Source of the DNA: Nocardioides gansuensis
GTDB lineage: Bacteria; Actinomycetota; Actinomycetes; Propionibacteriales; Nocardioidaceae
Length of the DNA stretch: 64,000 nucleotides
Assembly (NCBI RefSeq): GCF_003076135.1
Contig: NZ_QDGZ01000001.1
Location: forward strand, 186,001-250,000
Direction: 5' to 3'
Every line of letters starts with the position of its first letter. Position 1 is the stretch's first letter. Position numbers and translations under genes: made by a program. The notes beneath the pieces are model-generated. The model saw only the letters and a list, made by a program, of their open reading frames with translations, did no database searches and was not told the DNA's origin. Positions 40,136 through 48,903 of the stretch are shown here, piece after piece.

Positions 40136-41869
40136 TTGTCACGAGTACGTCGAGGGGTCGCGGCGGCCTGCCTGCTGCTGCTCACTGCCTGCACCGCGGC
40201 AGAGGGCACGCCGAGCGGCCGCGCGCAGGTCCAGCGAGCCCAGGCCCAGCCAGTACAGGGCGGTGACGCCGTCGCAGTGAGTGCGGTGAAGCCGAGGTCC
40301 GCACCCCGCGCGGCAGACCGGCCCAACATGGTGCTCGTCCTGATGGACGACTTCTCGATGGACCTGGTCCAGACGATGCGCACGGCCCGGGTGCTGCGGA
40401 GGAAGGGCGCCTGGTGGGACCGCGCGTTCTCGGTCGACTCGCTGTGCTGCGTCTCGCGCTCGAGCCTGCTGACCGGGCAGTACCCCCACCAGACCGGCGT
40501 GCGCACCAACACCTCGGGTGACCGCGACGCCGCGCCGCTGGGCGGGTTCCCCGCCTTCCACGAGCACGGCAACGAGGCCAGGTCGTTCGCGGTCGCCCTC
40601 CAGCGGGCCGGCTACACGACCGGCTTCGTCGGCAAGTACCTCAACGAGTACGAGTGGCTCGCCGGCCGCGCCCTGCCGCCGGTCCAGCCCGGGTGGTCGG
40701 TCTTCAACGTGGTCTTCGGGTCCGCCTACGACGGCTGGGACTTCGATAGCACCTACCTCGAGGGCGGCCAGCTGAAGGTGCGCCACCACCCCGCGCCCGC
40801 CGCCTCGGCGTCCGCGGAGGAGAAGGACAACGCGTCCGCGGCCAGTGTGATCGAGCGGCTGTCGCTCGACTTCATCCGCGCGCAGGCGGGCGCGGCCGCG
40901 CCGTACTTCCTGGAGGTCGCGGTCTACGCGCCGCACAACCGCACCCAGCCGAAGGGCTACTACGACGGCGACCCGGTCTTCCCCCCGCTCTTCCGTGACC
41001 GGGCGGGCGCGGACGGGCCGGGCAACTGCGGGCGGGTGCCGTGCCGGTCGCTGACCACGGGCGACCTGCCGGGCTTCGGCGACGACCCGCGGGACAACCG
41101 CCCGGTGACCCGCCGCGGCGAGCCCGCGCGGGCTTGGAACACCGTGCCCGGCAGCCTGCCCTCCAGTGCCGCCATCCACGACCTGCGCGACCGCGCGCGG
41201 ATGGCGCAGTCGATCGACCGCACCGTGCGTCGCATCCTGCGCGTGGTCGACGACAACACCTACGTCGTGCTGACCTCCGACAACGGCTTCCACCTCGGCC
41301 AGCTCGGCCTCGGCCGCGGCAAGGGCACGGCCTACGGCACCGACAGCCGCGTCCCGCTCTACGTCGTGGGGCCGGGCGTCTCGCCTGGCCGCCGGGCGGA
41401 GGTCACCACCAACATCGACCTCGCGCCGACCTTCGAGGAGATCGCCGGCCTCGCGCCCGCCCCCTACCGGTCGGGGGTGTCGCTGCTGCCGACGTTCGCC
41501 GACCGTAGCCTGGTCCGCCAGCGCTACGCGTTCCTCGAGCACACCGGGCAGGCGCTGGTGAAGGGTGACCCGGACGCCGCGTTCACCGGCGACGAGCTCG
41601 ACCGCGTCCCGTCGTACGTCGCGGTGCGCAGCCGGGACGCGCTGCTGGTGCGCTACGACCTCGACCCTGCGGCGGACCGTGAGCAGTGGGCATACGAGTT
41701 CTACCGCTACACCAGGCGGCTCTCCTGGGAGCGCACCAACACCTTCGCCAGGAAGGCGCACCGGCCGAAGGTCAGGGAGCTGCTCGGCAAGCTGGAGCAG
41801 TGGGACGCCTGCGCCGGCGCGGCCGGCGACCAGCCCGTTGGCCCCGCCTGCCGCGGCCTGACGTCCTGA
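40136..41869 (+). CDS. Sulfatase family lipoprotein
   Basis: 577 residues. Lipoprotein signal: SRVRRGVAAACLLLLTAC with lipobox LTAC, so exported and anchored. Sulfatase core begins RPNMVLVLMDDFSMDLV (metal-binding Asp-Asp) with the formylglycine site CCVSRSSLLTGQYPH (pattern C-x-[PAV]-S-R) and later LTSDNGFHLGQLGLGRGK. It hydrolyses sulfate esters after Cys-to-formylglycine activation. TTG 40136 (GGGGGA five bases upstream) gives a normal signal peptide; ATG 40103 or 40052 are alternatives with overlong N-termini. Substrate unknown. Confidence 0.85.
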   Translation: MSRVRRGVAAACLLLLTACTAAEGTPSGRAQVQRAQAQPVQGGDAVAVSAVKPRSAPRAADRPNMVLVLMDDFSMDLVQTMRTARVLRRKGAWWDRAFSVDSLCCVSRSSLLTGQYPHQTGVRTNTSGDRDAAPLGGFPAFHEHGNEARSFAVALQRAGYTTGFVGKYLNEYEWLAGRALPPVQPGWSVFNVVFGSAYDGWDFDSTYLEGGQLKVRHHPAPAASASAEEKDNASAASVIERLSLDFIRAQAGAAAPYFLEVAVYAPHNRTQPKGYYDGDPVFPPLFRDRAGADGPGNCGRVPCRSLTTGDLPGFGDDPRDNRPVTRRGEPARAWNTVPGSLPSSAAIHDLRDRARMAQSIDRTVRRILRVVDDNTYVVLTSDNGFHLGQLGLGRGKGTAYGTDSRVPLYVVGPGVSPGRRAEVTTNIDLAPTFEEIAGLAPAPYRSGVSLLPTFADRSLVRQRYAFLEHTGQALVKGDPDAAFTGDELDRVPSYVAVRSRDALLVRYDLDPAADREQWAYEFYRYTRRLSWERTNTFARKAHRPKVRELLGKLEQWDACAGAAGDQPVGPACRGLTS

Positions 41870-41928
41870 GGGCTGGACCACCGGACGCGTCCGCCCACCC
41901 GGCCTCGGCCAGGGGCTAGCCTCACTGC

Positions 41929-42489
41929 GTGCACCGGGACGTGATCGTGGTCGACCACCACGACTCCTACACCTGGAACCTCGTGCACCTCGTCGCCGGC
42001 GTCACGGGCAGCATGCCCCGGGTCGTGCAGCACGACGAGGTCTCCGCCGAGGAGGTCCTCGCGCACGAGGCCGTCGTCCTCTCGCCCGGCCCCGGCCACC
42101 CGGCCGACCCGCGCGACTTCGCCGTCGGTCGCGACGTGCTGCTCGCCGGCACCCGCCCCGTGCTCGGCGTCTGCCTCGGCATGCAGGGCCTGGTCACGGC
42201 GTACGGCGGCACGGTCGACCGGGTCCGCCCGGCCCACGGCGAGGTCGCCACCATCCGGCACGACGGCGCCGGCGTCTTCGCGGGGCTGCCGGAGCGCTTC
42301 GACGTCGTCCGCTACCACTCGCTCGCCGCGCTGGAGCTGCCCGAGTTGCTGGTCGCGACGTCGTGGAGCGACGACGGCGTGGTGATGGGCGTGCGTCACT
42401 GCTCGCTGCCGCTGGAGGGCGTGCAGTTCCATCCCGAGTCGGTGCTCTCGGAGCACGGCGCTGCGCTGGTCAGGAACTTCCTGTCATGA
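41929..42489 (+). CDS. pabA: Aminodeoxychorismate synthase amidotransferase (PabA-like)
   Basis: 186 residues. Class I glutamine amidotransferase: VIVVDHHDSYTWNLVHLV, LSPGPGHPAD, nucleophile Cys82 in LGVCLGMQG and catalytic His-Glu in GVQFHPESVLSEHG. Supplies ammonia to PabB for p-aminobenzoate (folate) synthesis. GTG 41929 appears leaderless: a -10 TAGCCT ends seven bases before it. The stop overlaps the pabB start (ATGA). Confidence 0.9.
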   Translation: MHRDVIVVDHHDSYTWNLVHLVAGVTGSMPRVVQHDEVSAEEVLAHEAVVLSPGPGHPADPRDFAVGRDVLLAGTRPVLGVCLGMQGLVTAYGGTVDRVRPAHGEVATIRHDGAGVFAGLPERFDVVRYHSLAALELPELLVATSWSDDGVVMGVRHCSLPLEGVQFHPESVLSEHGAALVRNFLS

Positions 42490-43793
42490 CCGACCCCGTC
42501 TCCTTCTTCCGTGACGTCGCCGCCCGCCACCGCCGCTGCTTCTGGCTCGACGGCGGTGGCGCCCGCGAGTGGTCCGGCCGCCGGTCGCTCATCGGCTGGC
42601 TCGACGACGACGCGGTCTCCCTGTCGTACGACGCCGCGCGCGGCGAGGTCGTCCGCCACGCCGCCGGCTTGTCGACCGTCGTCGGCGACGACCCGTTCCT
42701 GGCCCTCGAGGACGAGATGGGGCCTGGGGAACAGTGGTTCGGCTACTTCGGCTACGCCGCCCGCCCCGACCTGCCCGCCCGCCCCGACGGCGTGCTCCCC
42801 GACGCGGTGTGGATGCGGGCGTCCCACGTCCGCCTCTTCGACCATCCGGTGAGCGCCGCGGCGGCCTTGGGGACCGCGCCGGAGGAGGGCGCCTCCGCGC
42901 CGTGGATGGGACTGGCCCCCTCCGCGAGGGACGAGCGGAGGGGGGTTGGCGCGGAGGGGCCCTCCGCAGGCGCGGGACCCCTCGACTACGCCGAGGCGTT
43001 CGCGCGCGTGCAGGAGCACCTCCACGCCGGCAACTCCTACGAGGTCAACCTGACCTACCGCGTGGCGGCCGAGGGCGGCGACCCGGTGGCGACGTACCTC
43101 CGGCTCCGCGAGCTCAACCCCGCGCCGTACGCCGGGTTCCTCCAGCACGACGTCGACGGCGCGCGCGCGTGGCTGCTCTCGAGCAGCCCGGAGCGCTACG
43201 CGGTGGTGACGACCGACGGCGTGCTGGAGACCAAGCCGATCAAGGGGACGACGCCGCGCGGCGCGACGGCCGAGGAGGACGCGGCGCTGCGCGACCGGCT
43301 GGCCGGCGACCCCAAGTGCCGCGCCGAGAACCTGATGATCGTCGACCTGCTGCGCAACGACCTGTCGATGGTCTGCAGGCCCGGCAGCGTCGAGGTGCCG
43401 GTGCTGATGGACGTGGAGTCCTACGAGACGGTGCACCAGCTGGTCTCGACGGTGCGTGGGCGGCTGCGTCCCGGCGTGACCACGGTGGGCGCGCTGCGGG
43501 CCCTCTTCCCGGCCGGCTCGATGACGGGCGCACCCAAGCTGCGCACGATGCAGATCGTCGACGAGGTGGAGTCGACGCCGAGGGGCGTGTACGCCGGGGC
43601 GTTCGGCTGGATCAGCGGTGACGGCGCGGCAGACCTGGGCGTGGTGATCAGGTCGCTGACGACGGCGGGCGACGGCGTGTGGCGGCTCGGCACGGGAGGC
43701 GGGATCACCGTGCTCTCCGACCTCGGCGAGGAGTGGGCGGAGTCGCGCTGGAAGGCGGAGCGGCTGCTCAGCGCCCTTGTAACGCCGGGTTAG
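42486..43793 (+). CDS. pabB: Aminodeoxychorismate synthase component I (PabB)
   Basis: 435 residues. The chorismate-binding domain carries ETKPIKGTTPRG, the PIKGT Lys motif that separates PabB from TrpE, plus SSSPERYAVV and LFPAGSMTGAPK. It converts chorismate and ammonia to 4-amino-4-deoxychorismate. Two palindromes affect it: residues 135-159 (around GASAPWMGLAPSARDERR) come from a 72-base compound palindrome in a linker, and the C-terminal VTPG and its stop TAG lie inside the 74-base repeat copy 3. The usual C-terminus was probably replaced. Confidence 0.92.
   Translation: MTDPVSFFRDVAARHRRCFWLDGGGAREWSGRRSLIGWLDDDAVSLSYDAARGEVVRHAAGLSTVVGDDPFLALEDEMGPGEQWFGYFGYAARPDLPARPDGVLPDAVWMRASHVRLFDHPVSAAAALGTAPEEGASAPWMGLAPSARDERRGVGAEGPSAGAGPLDYAEAFARVQEHLHAGNSYEVNLTYRVAAEGGDPVATYLRLRELNPAPYAGFLQHDVDGARAWLLSSSPERYAVVTTDGVLETKPIKGTTPRGATAEEDAALRDRLAGDPKCRAENLMIVDLLRNDLSMVCRPGSVEVPVLMDVESYETVHQLVSTVRGRLRPGVTTVGALRALFPAGSMTGAPKLRTMQIVDEVESTPRGVYAGAFGWISGDGAADLGVVIRSLTTAGDGVWRLGTGGGITVLSDLGEEWAESRWKAERLLSALVTPG
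42889..42960. repeat. 72-base compound palindrome inside pabB
   Basis: Outer arms GCGCCTCCGCGCC (42889-42901) and GGCGCGGAGGGGC (42948-42960) pair at 12 of 13 positions; inner arms CCCCCTCCGC (42916-42925) and GCGGAGGGGG (42935-42944) pair perfectly. 72 bases are exactly 24 codons and remain open. Confidence 0.8.
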
Positions 43794-43850
43794 TGCTTGT
43801 CCTACCCATGACATTTCATAGGCACTACAGCGCCTGACCCGGCGTTACAG
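43777..43850. repeat. 74-base nested palindrome, copy 3 (contains two stop codons)
   Basis: Arms TTGTAACGCCGGGTTA and TGACCCGGCGTTACAG differ by one base each from copies 1 and 2; the interior CTACCCATGACATTTCATAG is also slightly degenerate. The pabB stop TAG (43791-43793) and the histidine kinase stop (43847-43845) are both within the element, so it closes both converging genes. Confidence 0.92.
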
Positions 43851-45248
43851 CGCGCGGTGGGCCGGCAGCGCGACCCAGAAGGTGGATCCGGCGCCGGGCT
43901 GTGACTCCACGCCCACCGACCCGCCGTGCTGCTCCACGACCTGCCGGACGATGGCGAGCCCGAGCCCGGAGCCGGGCATCGAGCGTGACTCCTCCGACCG
44001 CCAGAAGCGCTCCCACACGTGCGGCAGGTCCTTGGCCGCGATGCCGGGGCCCTGGTCGGTCACGCTGAGCCTGCCGCCACCGAGTCGCACGGTGACGGTG
44101 TCGCCCGGGGGGCTCCACTTCGCGGCGTTGTCGAGCAGGTTGGTCACCGCCCGCTCGAGCGCGGTGGCGTCGCCCCACACCGGCCAGGCAGCCAGCTGCA
44201 CGTCGAAGGTCAGGCCCGGCGCCCGGCGGCGTACGCGCGCCAGCGCCCGCTCGACCACCTCCGCCATCTCGACCGACTCCACCGTGCCGCTCGACGGCTC
44301 GTCGCGGGCGAGGGTGACCAGGTCGCCGACGAGGGTGGTGAGCTCGGCGATCTGGGCACGCACGTCGTCGAGCAGCTCCCGCCGCGCCTCGGGCGAGAGG
44401 CCGTGAGCGCCGTCCTTGGCCGAGTCGTCGGCCTGGGCGAGCAGGTCGAGGTTGGTGCGCAGCGAGGTCAGCGGCGTGCGCAGCTCGTGGCCCGCGTCGG
44501 CGACGAGCTGCTTCTGCCGGTCACGCGAGGCGGCGAGCGCCAGCAGCATCTGGTTGAAGGCGATGGACAGGCGCGCGATCTCGTCGTCGCCCTCGACGGC
44601 CAGCGGGGCGAGGTCCTCGGTGACGGCGATGTGCTCGACGGCCCCGGTCAGCCGGCGCACCGGACGCAGGCCGTTGCTGGCGACGCCCCAGCCGGCCAGG
44701 GCGGCGGCCAGGATGCCGAGGCCGCCGAAGGTCAGCATCACGCCACCGAGCTTGCGCAGCGTCTTGTCCTGTGACTCGAGCGGCTGGGCCAGGACCAATG
44801 CCTGGTTGGGCCCCGCCTGCACCGTGGCAACGCGGTAGCGCACGCCGCCCTCGGCGACGATCGTGCGCACCGACTGCGACCGGTGGCCTGCGGCCACCTC
44901 GCCCTCGGGCAGGCCGAGCTTGAGCTCCGGCCCGTCGTCCGCGGAGATGACGTCGGGGATCGGGCCAGTGAGGTCCACGTAGGCGATCCGGACATCGGCC
45001 GCGCCGAGCATCCACGAGGGCGCCTTGTTCCGCGTCAGCTCTGACAACGCAGTCGACTGGGCCGCCTTGTCCGCCCGGTTGAGCAGCGACTCGTCGAGCG
45101 CGCCCTGCAGCTGCATCCGCACCATGATGAAGGCGCCGAGCGCCATCGCGGCGATGGAGGCGCCGACTGCGATGGTGGTGAGCACGGCGACCCGCGAGGC
45201 CAGCGAGCGCCGGTAGTGCCAGCGCCGGTCCTCCCACCCGGGCATCAC
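43845..45248 (-). CDS. Two-component sensor histidine kinase
   Basis: 467 residues. Helix at about 21-45, an extracytoplasmic sensor (~46-170), second helix about 175-195, HAMP ([16 protein letters not shown]), H-box [15 protein letters not shown]-box [12 protein letters not shown] boxes DQGPGIA and GSGLGLAIV. Domain order and the short periplasmic loop resemble mycobacterial MprB. GTG 45248 overlaps the response regulator stop (GTGA). The last residues (HRAL) and stop are inside a 74-base palindrome. Signal unknown; envelope stress is a guess by analogy. Confidence 0.9.
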   Translation of the reverse strand: MMPGWEDRRWHYRRSLASRVAVLTTIAVGASIAAMALGAFIMVRMQLQGALDESLLNRADKAAQSTALSELTRNKAPSWMLGAADVRIAYVDLTGPIPDVISADDGPELKLGLPEGEVAAGHRSQSVRTIVAEGGVRYRVATVQAGPNQALVLAQPLESQDKTLRKLGGVMLTFGGLGILAAALAGWGVASNGLRPVRRLTGAVEHIAVTEDLAPLAVEGDDEIARLSIAFNQMLLALAASRDRQKQLVADAGHELRTPLTSLRTNLDLLAQADDSAKDGAHGLSPEARRELLDDVRAQIAELTTLVGDLVTLARDEPSSGTVESVEMAEVVERALARVRRRAPGLTFDVQLAAWPVWGDATALERAVTNLLDNAAKWSPPGDTVTVRLGGGRLSVTDQGPGIAAKDLPHVWERFWRSEESRSMPGSGLGLAIVRQVVEQHGGSVGVESQPGAGSTFWVALPAHRAL

Positions 45249-45940
45249 GCTTCCTTCAGCACGTAGCCGACGCCGCGCACCGTGTGGATGAGCCGGGGCT
45301 CCCCCTCGGCCTCCGTCTTGCGGCGCAGGTAGCCGACGTAGACCTCGAGCGAGTTGGCGGTCGTGGGGAAGTCATAGCCCCACACCTCCTCGAGGATGAA
45401 CGACCGCTCCAGCACCCGCCGCGGCCGCCGCAGGAACATCTCGAGCAGGGTGAACTCCGTGCGGGTCAGCTCGATCGGTCGCTCGCCGCGGCGTACCTCC
45501 CGGGATGCCACCTCCATGGTGAGGTCGGCGAAGGACAGCACCTCGTCGGCTTCGCCGTCGGCAGGTACGACGCGGCGCAGGAGCGCGCGCAGCCGCGCCA
45601 GCAGCTCGGCCAGCGCGAAGGGCTTGGTCAGGTAGTCATCTGCTCCCGCGTCGAGACCTTCGACGCGGTCGCCGACCGCGTCTCGGGCCGTCAGCACCAG
45701 GATCGGCACGTCGTTGCCGGCGGCGCGGAGCGCGCGCGTGGTCTCCAGCCCGTCGAGCCGGGGCATCATCACGTCCATCACGACGACGTCCGGCTGGGTC
45801 GAGCCCGCGGCGACCAGCGCCTCGGCCCCGTCGGCGGCCAGCGCGACGTCGTAGCCGTTGAACTCGAGCGAGCGGCGCAGCGACTCGCGCACGGCCTTGT
45901 CGTCGTCCACGACGAGGACCCGGGGCTTGCTGGTGGGCAC
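45245..45940 (-). CDS. OmpR/MprA-type response regulator
   Basis: 231 residues. Receiver domain with acidic pocket VDDDKA, phospho-acceptor D56 in [13 protein letters not shown], Thr and Lys in LVLTARDA and [14 protein letters not shown]; winged helix with [17 protein letters not shown] and [29 protein letters not shown] 45940 was chosen because upstream in-frame codons read through the REP array at 46017-46085 and have no family similarity. Operon with the sensor kinase. Confidence 0.92.
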   Translation of the reverse strand: MPTSKPRVLVVDDDKAVRESLRRSLEFNGYDVALAADGAEALVAAGSTQPDVVVMDVMMPRLDGLETTRALRAAGNDVPILVLTARDAVGDRVEGLDAGADDYLTKPFALAELLARLRALLRRVVPADGEADEVLSFADLTMEVASREVRRGERPIELTRTEFTLLEMFLRRPRRVLERSFILEEVWGYDFPTTANSLEVYVGYLRRKTEAEGEPRLIHTVRGVGYVLKEA

Positions 45941-46016
45941 GGGGCAACTCTGCCATCCACGCCTGAGCACGCACTGAGAGCGCGGGACCTGTGCGCCGGG
46001 TCTCCACGGCATCGTC

Positions 46017-46085
46017 CGGCTGGTCGAGCGAAGTCGTTCGGCTGGTCGAGCGAAGTCGTTCGGCTGGTCGAGCGAAGTCGAGACC
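46017..46085. repeat. Triple tandem REP-like element between response regulator and FHA gene
   Basis: Three 22-base units with core GGCTGGTCGAGCGAAGTCG start at 46017, 46039 and 46061; only the last has the right end GTCGAGACC. Lies in the 187-base divergent intergenic region, where it separates two promoters. Confidence 0.9.
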
Positions 46086-46127
46086 TCGCCCATTCCCAAC
46101 GGCGCGCTCCGGGTCTAGCGTCAGTCC

Positions 46128-46475
46128 ATGACGGGGTTGGAGCTGCGCACGGGCCTCCACGGCATCGCCCGGCACCCGCGGGCGCGGCCCGCCCCTGTGC
46201 CGACGCTGACGCTGCCGGACCACCGCAGGCCGATCCTCATCCTCGGCCGGGCCGGCGACTGCGACGTCGTGCTCGCCGATCCCACCGTGTCGCGGGTGCA
46301 TGCCGTGCTGATGCGGTACGGCGGGCAGTGGCTGCTGCTCGACCGAGGCTCGACCAACGGCACGACCGTGAACGGCCGCAGGACCTGGGGGACGATCGCG
46401 GTGCGCCCCGGTGACCTGGTGACCTTCGGGCGGCTCGGCTTCCGGCTGGCGCGGGCGCCGAAGGGTCAGGTGTAG
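46128..46475 (+). CDS. FHA domain protein
   Basis: 115 residues, almost all FHA domain: ILILGRAGDCDVVLADPTVSRVHAVLM, then WLLLDRGSTNGTTVNGRR with the phosphothreonine-binding Arg, Ser and Asn. It would dock phosphorylated Ser/Thr-kinase targets. A -10 TAGCGT ends six bases before the ATG, suggesting a leaderless transcript. Ends overlap the fructosamine kinase gene by ten bases (convergent). Confidence 0.87.
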   Translation: MTGLELRTGLHGIARHPRARPAPVPTLTLPDHRRPILILGRAGDCDVVLADPTVSRVHAVLMRYGGQWLLLDRGSTNGTTVNGRRTWGTIAVRPGDLVTFGRLGFRLARAPKGQV

Positions 46476-47329
46476 CGGCGCGCCACGTCGGCCGCCCGCG
46501 CGCCGTAGCCGCCGCCGAACATGCACGCGTGCACGAGCAGCGGGAAGAGCTGGTGCACGCCGAGGCGGTCCTCCCAGCCCTCGGCCAGGGGAGTGGTCTC
46601 CTCATAGGACGCCATCACCCGCGGGAGGTGGGGCAGGCCGAAGAGGTGCAGCATGGCGAGGTCGAGCTCGCGGTGCCCGCCATGGGCGGCCGGGTCGACG
46701 ACGTGGACGCGGCCGTCGGCGCCCCAGAGGCAGTTGCCGTTCCAGAGGTCGCCGTGCAGGCGCGCGGGTGGCTCTTCGGGGAGCAGCGAGACGAGCTTGC
46801 CGATGATGCCCTCGATCGCGGATGCGTCCTCGGCCTCGACGGCACCGCGGTCCCGGGCCAGCTTGAGGTAGGGCAGCAGCCGGCGGGTCGCGTAGAACTC
46901 CGGCCAGGTCTCAGCCGGCCGGTTGGGCATCGGGAGCCGGCCGATGAACCCGTCCTTGTCCAGCCCGAAGCCGGGCGCGCCGGCGGCGTGGGTGCGCGCG
47001 AGCGCCCGCCCGAAGGCGACCGCCGAGTCGACCGCCGTCTTCCCGGTCTGCTCGACCCAGGCCAGGATCACGCACTCGGCGTCGGCTGCGAGCACCTCGG
47101 GCACCGGGACGCCGCCCTCGACCTCGCCCAGCCAGCGCAGGCCCGCGGCCTCGGCCTCGAAGAAGCCCTCGGGGGCGTGGGGCAGTGTCTTCATCAGGGC
47201 CGTCGCGCCGGTGGACAGGCGCAGCCGGGTCGCGGTGGCGATGTCGCCGCCCGCGACCGGCGCCGTGGCCACGACAGCGGTGCCGAGGAGCTCCTCGGCA
47301 CGGCGGGCGACCAGCGGCTGGCGGGTCAT
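46466..47329 (-). CDS. Fructosamine kinase family protein
   Basis: 287 residues. Kinase-like fold with catalytic loop RLHGDLWNGNCLW and DPAAHGGHRELDLAMLHLFG, and the Lys in ATALMKTLPHAPEGFFEAEAAGL. Fructosamine-3-kinase relatives phosphorylate Amadori products on proteins or small amines, starting deglycation. ATG 47329 overlaps the phosphatase stop (ATGA), so the pair is coupled; a kinase plus LMW phosphatase pair on sugar adducts is a plausible repair module. Confidence 0.87.
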   Translation of the reverse strand: MTRQPLVARRAEELLGTAVVATAPVAGGDIATATRLRLSTGATALMKTLPHAPEGFFEAEAAGLRWLGEVEGGVPVPEVLAADAECVILAWVEQTGKTAVDSAVAFGRALARTHAAGAPGFGLDKDGFIGRLPMPNRPAETWPEFYATRRLLPYLKLARDRGAVEAEDASAIEGIIGKLVSLLPEEPPARLHGDLWNGNCLWGADGRVHVVDPAAHGGHRELDLAMLHLFGLPHLPRVMASYEETTPLAEGWEDRLGVHQLFPLLVHACMFGGGYGARAADVARRYT

Positions 47330-47847
47330 CGTGGGGCACCTCGGCCGGGCTCGCTCTCGCTCAGGGTCGACTGGAGGACGTCGACCAGGGAGGCACTCGT
47401 GCGCTCGACCATGGCCAACACCTCCAGGAAGCCCTCGTGCCCACCGTAGTACGGGTCCGGCACGTCGCGGCCCGGGTCGACGGGATCGAAGTCCCGGAAG
47501 AGGCGGCGCCGCTCGCCGCGGCCGCCGATGCCGGCGAGGTTGTCGTGGTCCATGGCCAACGCCAGGTCGTACTGGGCATCGGGGTCCCACTGGCTGGCGC
47601 GGTGCAGCGACCCGTCGTATCCCGCTCCCAGCAGGGTGGCCGCGGCCCGGGTGTCCATCGGGTTGCCGACGTGCCAGTCACCGGTGCCGGAGCTGGTCAC
47701 CACCACCGCGCCGGCGAGCCCGGCGCGCTCGAGGTGCTCGGCGAGGACGACGTGGGCCATCGGGGAGCGGCAGATGTTGCCCAGGCAGACCAGGTGGACG
47801 CGGTAGGGGCCGGACCCCTGCCGCGGCGGCACCGCCGGACCACGCAT
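47326..47847 (-). CDS. Low-molecular-weight protein-tyrosine phosphatase
   Basis: 173 residues. Active-site loop VCLGNICRSPMAHVV (C-x5-R) at about 22-30, and the general-acid Asp in VPDPYYGGHEGF. In bacteria it dephosphorylates tyrosine kinases of polysaccharide export, or, next to fructosamine kinase, sugar-phosphate adducts on proteins. ATG 47847 shares one base with the upstream holin-like stop (TGATG). Confidence 0.92.
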   Translation of the reverse strand: MRGPAVPPRQGSGPYRVHLVCLGNICRSPMAHVVLAEHLERAGLAGAVVVTSSGTGDWHVGNPMDTRAAATLLGAGYDGSLHRASQWDPDAQYDLALAMDHDNLAGIGGRGERRRLFRDFDPVDPGRDVPDPYYGGHEGFLEVLAMVERTSASLVDVLQSTLSESEPGRGAPR

Positions 47848-48239
47848 CAGCGGTCGTCGTCCCCGATGACCGAGTCGACGCCCCACGTGACCAGCGTGAT
47901 CACGATCGAGCCCAGCAGGGCCGTCCAGAAGCCGTCGACGTGGAAGCCGAGGTCGACGCGGCCGGCGATCCAGCCGGTGAGCATGAGCATCAGGGCGTTG
48001 ATGACGAGCAGGAACAGGCCGATGGTGACGATGATGAAGGGCAGCGAGAGGAGCTTGACCACCGGTTTCACGATCATCGAGACCAGGCCGAGGATCAGGG
48101 CGACACCGAGCAGCGGGAGCGCCTTCTCCTGTAGCTCCGCCGTGCCCCTCACCGGGCCGTCGAACCGGATGCCGCCGAGGAGCCACGCGGCCACCGCCAC
48201 GCCCGCGGCGTAGGTCAGCAGCCAGGTGACGATCCTCAT
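47847..48239 (-). CDS. Phage-holin-like (holin_4 superfamily) membrane protein
   Basis: 130 residues with four hydrophobic segments (about 3-22, 40-62, 68-92, 105-123). The pattern LPLLGVALILGLVSMIVKPVVKLLSLPFIIVTIGLFLLVINALMLMLTGWI is typical of the chromosomal 'phage holin family 4' proteins. These are common housekeeping-type envelope proteins; no phage gene is near, so prophage origin is unlikely. First gene of the holin-phosphatase-kinase operon. Confidence 0.85.
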   Translation of the reverse strand: MRIVTWLLTYAAGVAVAAWLLGGIRFDGPVRGTAELQEKALPLLGVALILGLVSMIVKPVVKLLSLPFIIVTIGLFLLVINALMLMLTGWIAGRVDLGFHVDGFWTALLGSIVITLVTWGVDSVIGDDDR

Positions 48240-48296
48240 GCCGCGACCCTAGTGGCGCGGGGCAAGCCGCCACGGCACCGCGTAGCCTTCTCCGCC

Positions 48297-48842
48297 GTGG
48301 TGACGATCGGCGGCACGGGCGTGATGGTGCTGGGCGCCCTGCTGGCGGCGGCCCTCGCCGCGTTGGTCGCCCTGCTCGTACGTCGCCGGCTGGGCCCCGT
48401 CCACGCCGTGCTCGTCGCCGGCCTGCTCTGGAGCCTGCTGGTCATCGCGGTGGTCACCTTGGTCCCCGCCCAGTGGGGCACCGGCATCGTCCCCGCCGAG
48501 ACGCGCTCGCCGACGTGCTCGTGGGACTACGGCGGCCCCGCTCCCGAGGGGTTCTGGGTGCTCGGCGGCACGCAACGCACGCTCAACACGCTGCTCTTCG
48601 TCCCGGCCGGCGCGTTCGGCGTGCTCGCCTTCGCCGGCTGGTGGGCGTGGCGGTGGATCCCGCTCGGCTTCGCCGGCCTCGCGGCGTACTCCATCGGCAT
48701 CGAGACCGGCCAGCTCGCGCTTGCCCGCATCGACCGCGCCTGCGACGTCACCGACGTCGTCGACAACGTGACCGGCGCGGCGATCGGCGTGGTCATCGGA
48801 TTGCTGCTGGCCGCGGTGCTGCGGCCGTGGCGACGGTACTGA
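48297..48842 (+). CDS. VanZ-like membrane protein
   Basis: 181 residues from GTG 48297 (an in-frame GTG at 48252 would add 15). Four to five hydrophobic helices; VanZ-like landmarks are the polar loop [20 protein letters not shown] and the [26 protein letters not shown] repeat (D-x2-D-x3-N-x2-G). Family role is unclear; some members lower teicoplanin sensitivity. Divergent from the holin-like gene. Confidence 0.8.
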   Translation: MVTIGGTGVMVLGALLAAALAALVALLVRRRLGPVHAVLVAGLLWSLLVIAVVTLVPAQWGTGIVPAETRSPTCSWDYGGPAPEGFWVLGGTQRTLNTLLFVPAGAFGVLAFAGWWAWRWIPLGFAGLAAYSIGIETGQLALARIDRACDVTDVVDNVTGAAIGVVIGLLLAAVLRPWRRY

Positions 48843-48844
48843 TC

Positions 48845-48875
48845 GCTGGTCGAGCGCTGCCATCGCATCGAGACC
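48845..48875. repeat. REP-like palindrome after the VanZ gene
   Basis: GCTGGTCGAGCG ... ATCGAGACC, the standard ends of the family, with a short degenerate centre. Intergenic, two bases after the VanZ stop and upstream of the aminotransferase promoter. Confidence 0.75.
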
Positions 48876-48903
48876 CTCGCCGTCGATGGCTAGTGTGACC
48901 GCC

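Noticed and set aside
47847..48239. Phage holin as sign of a prophage
   Set aside because: Neighbours are housekeeping-type genes; this holin superfamily is widely chromosomal in actinobacteria.
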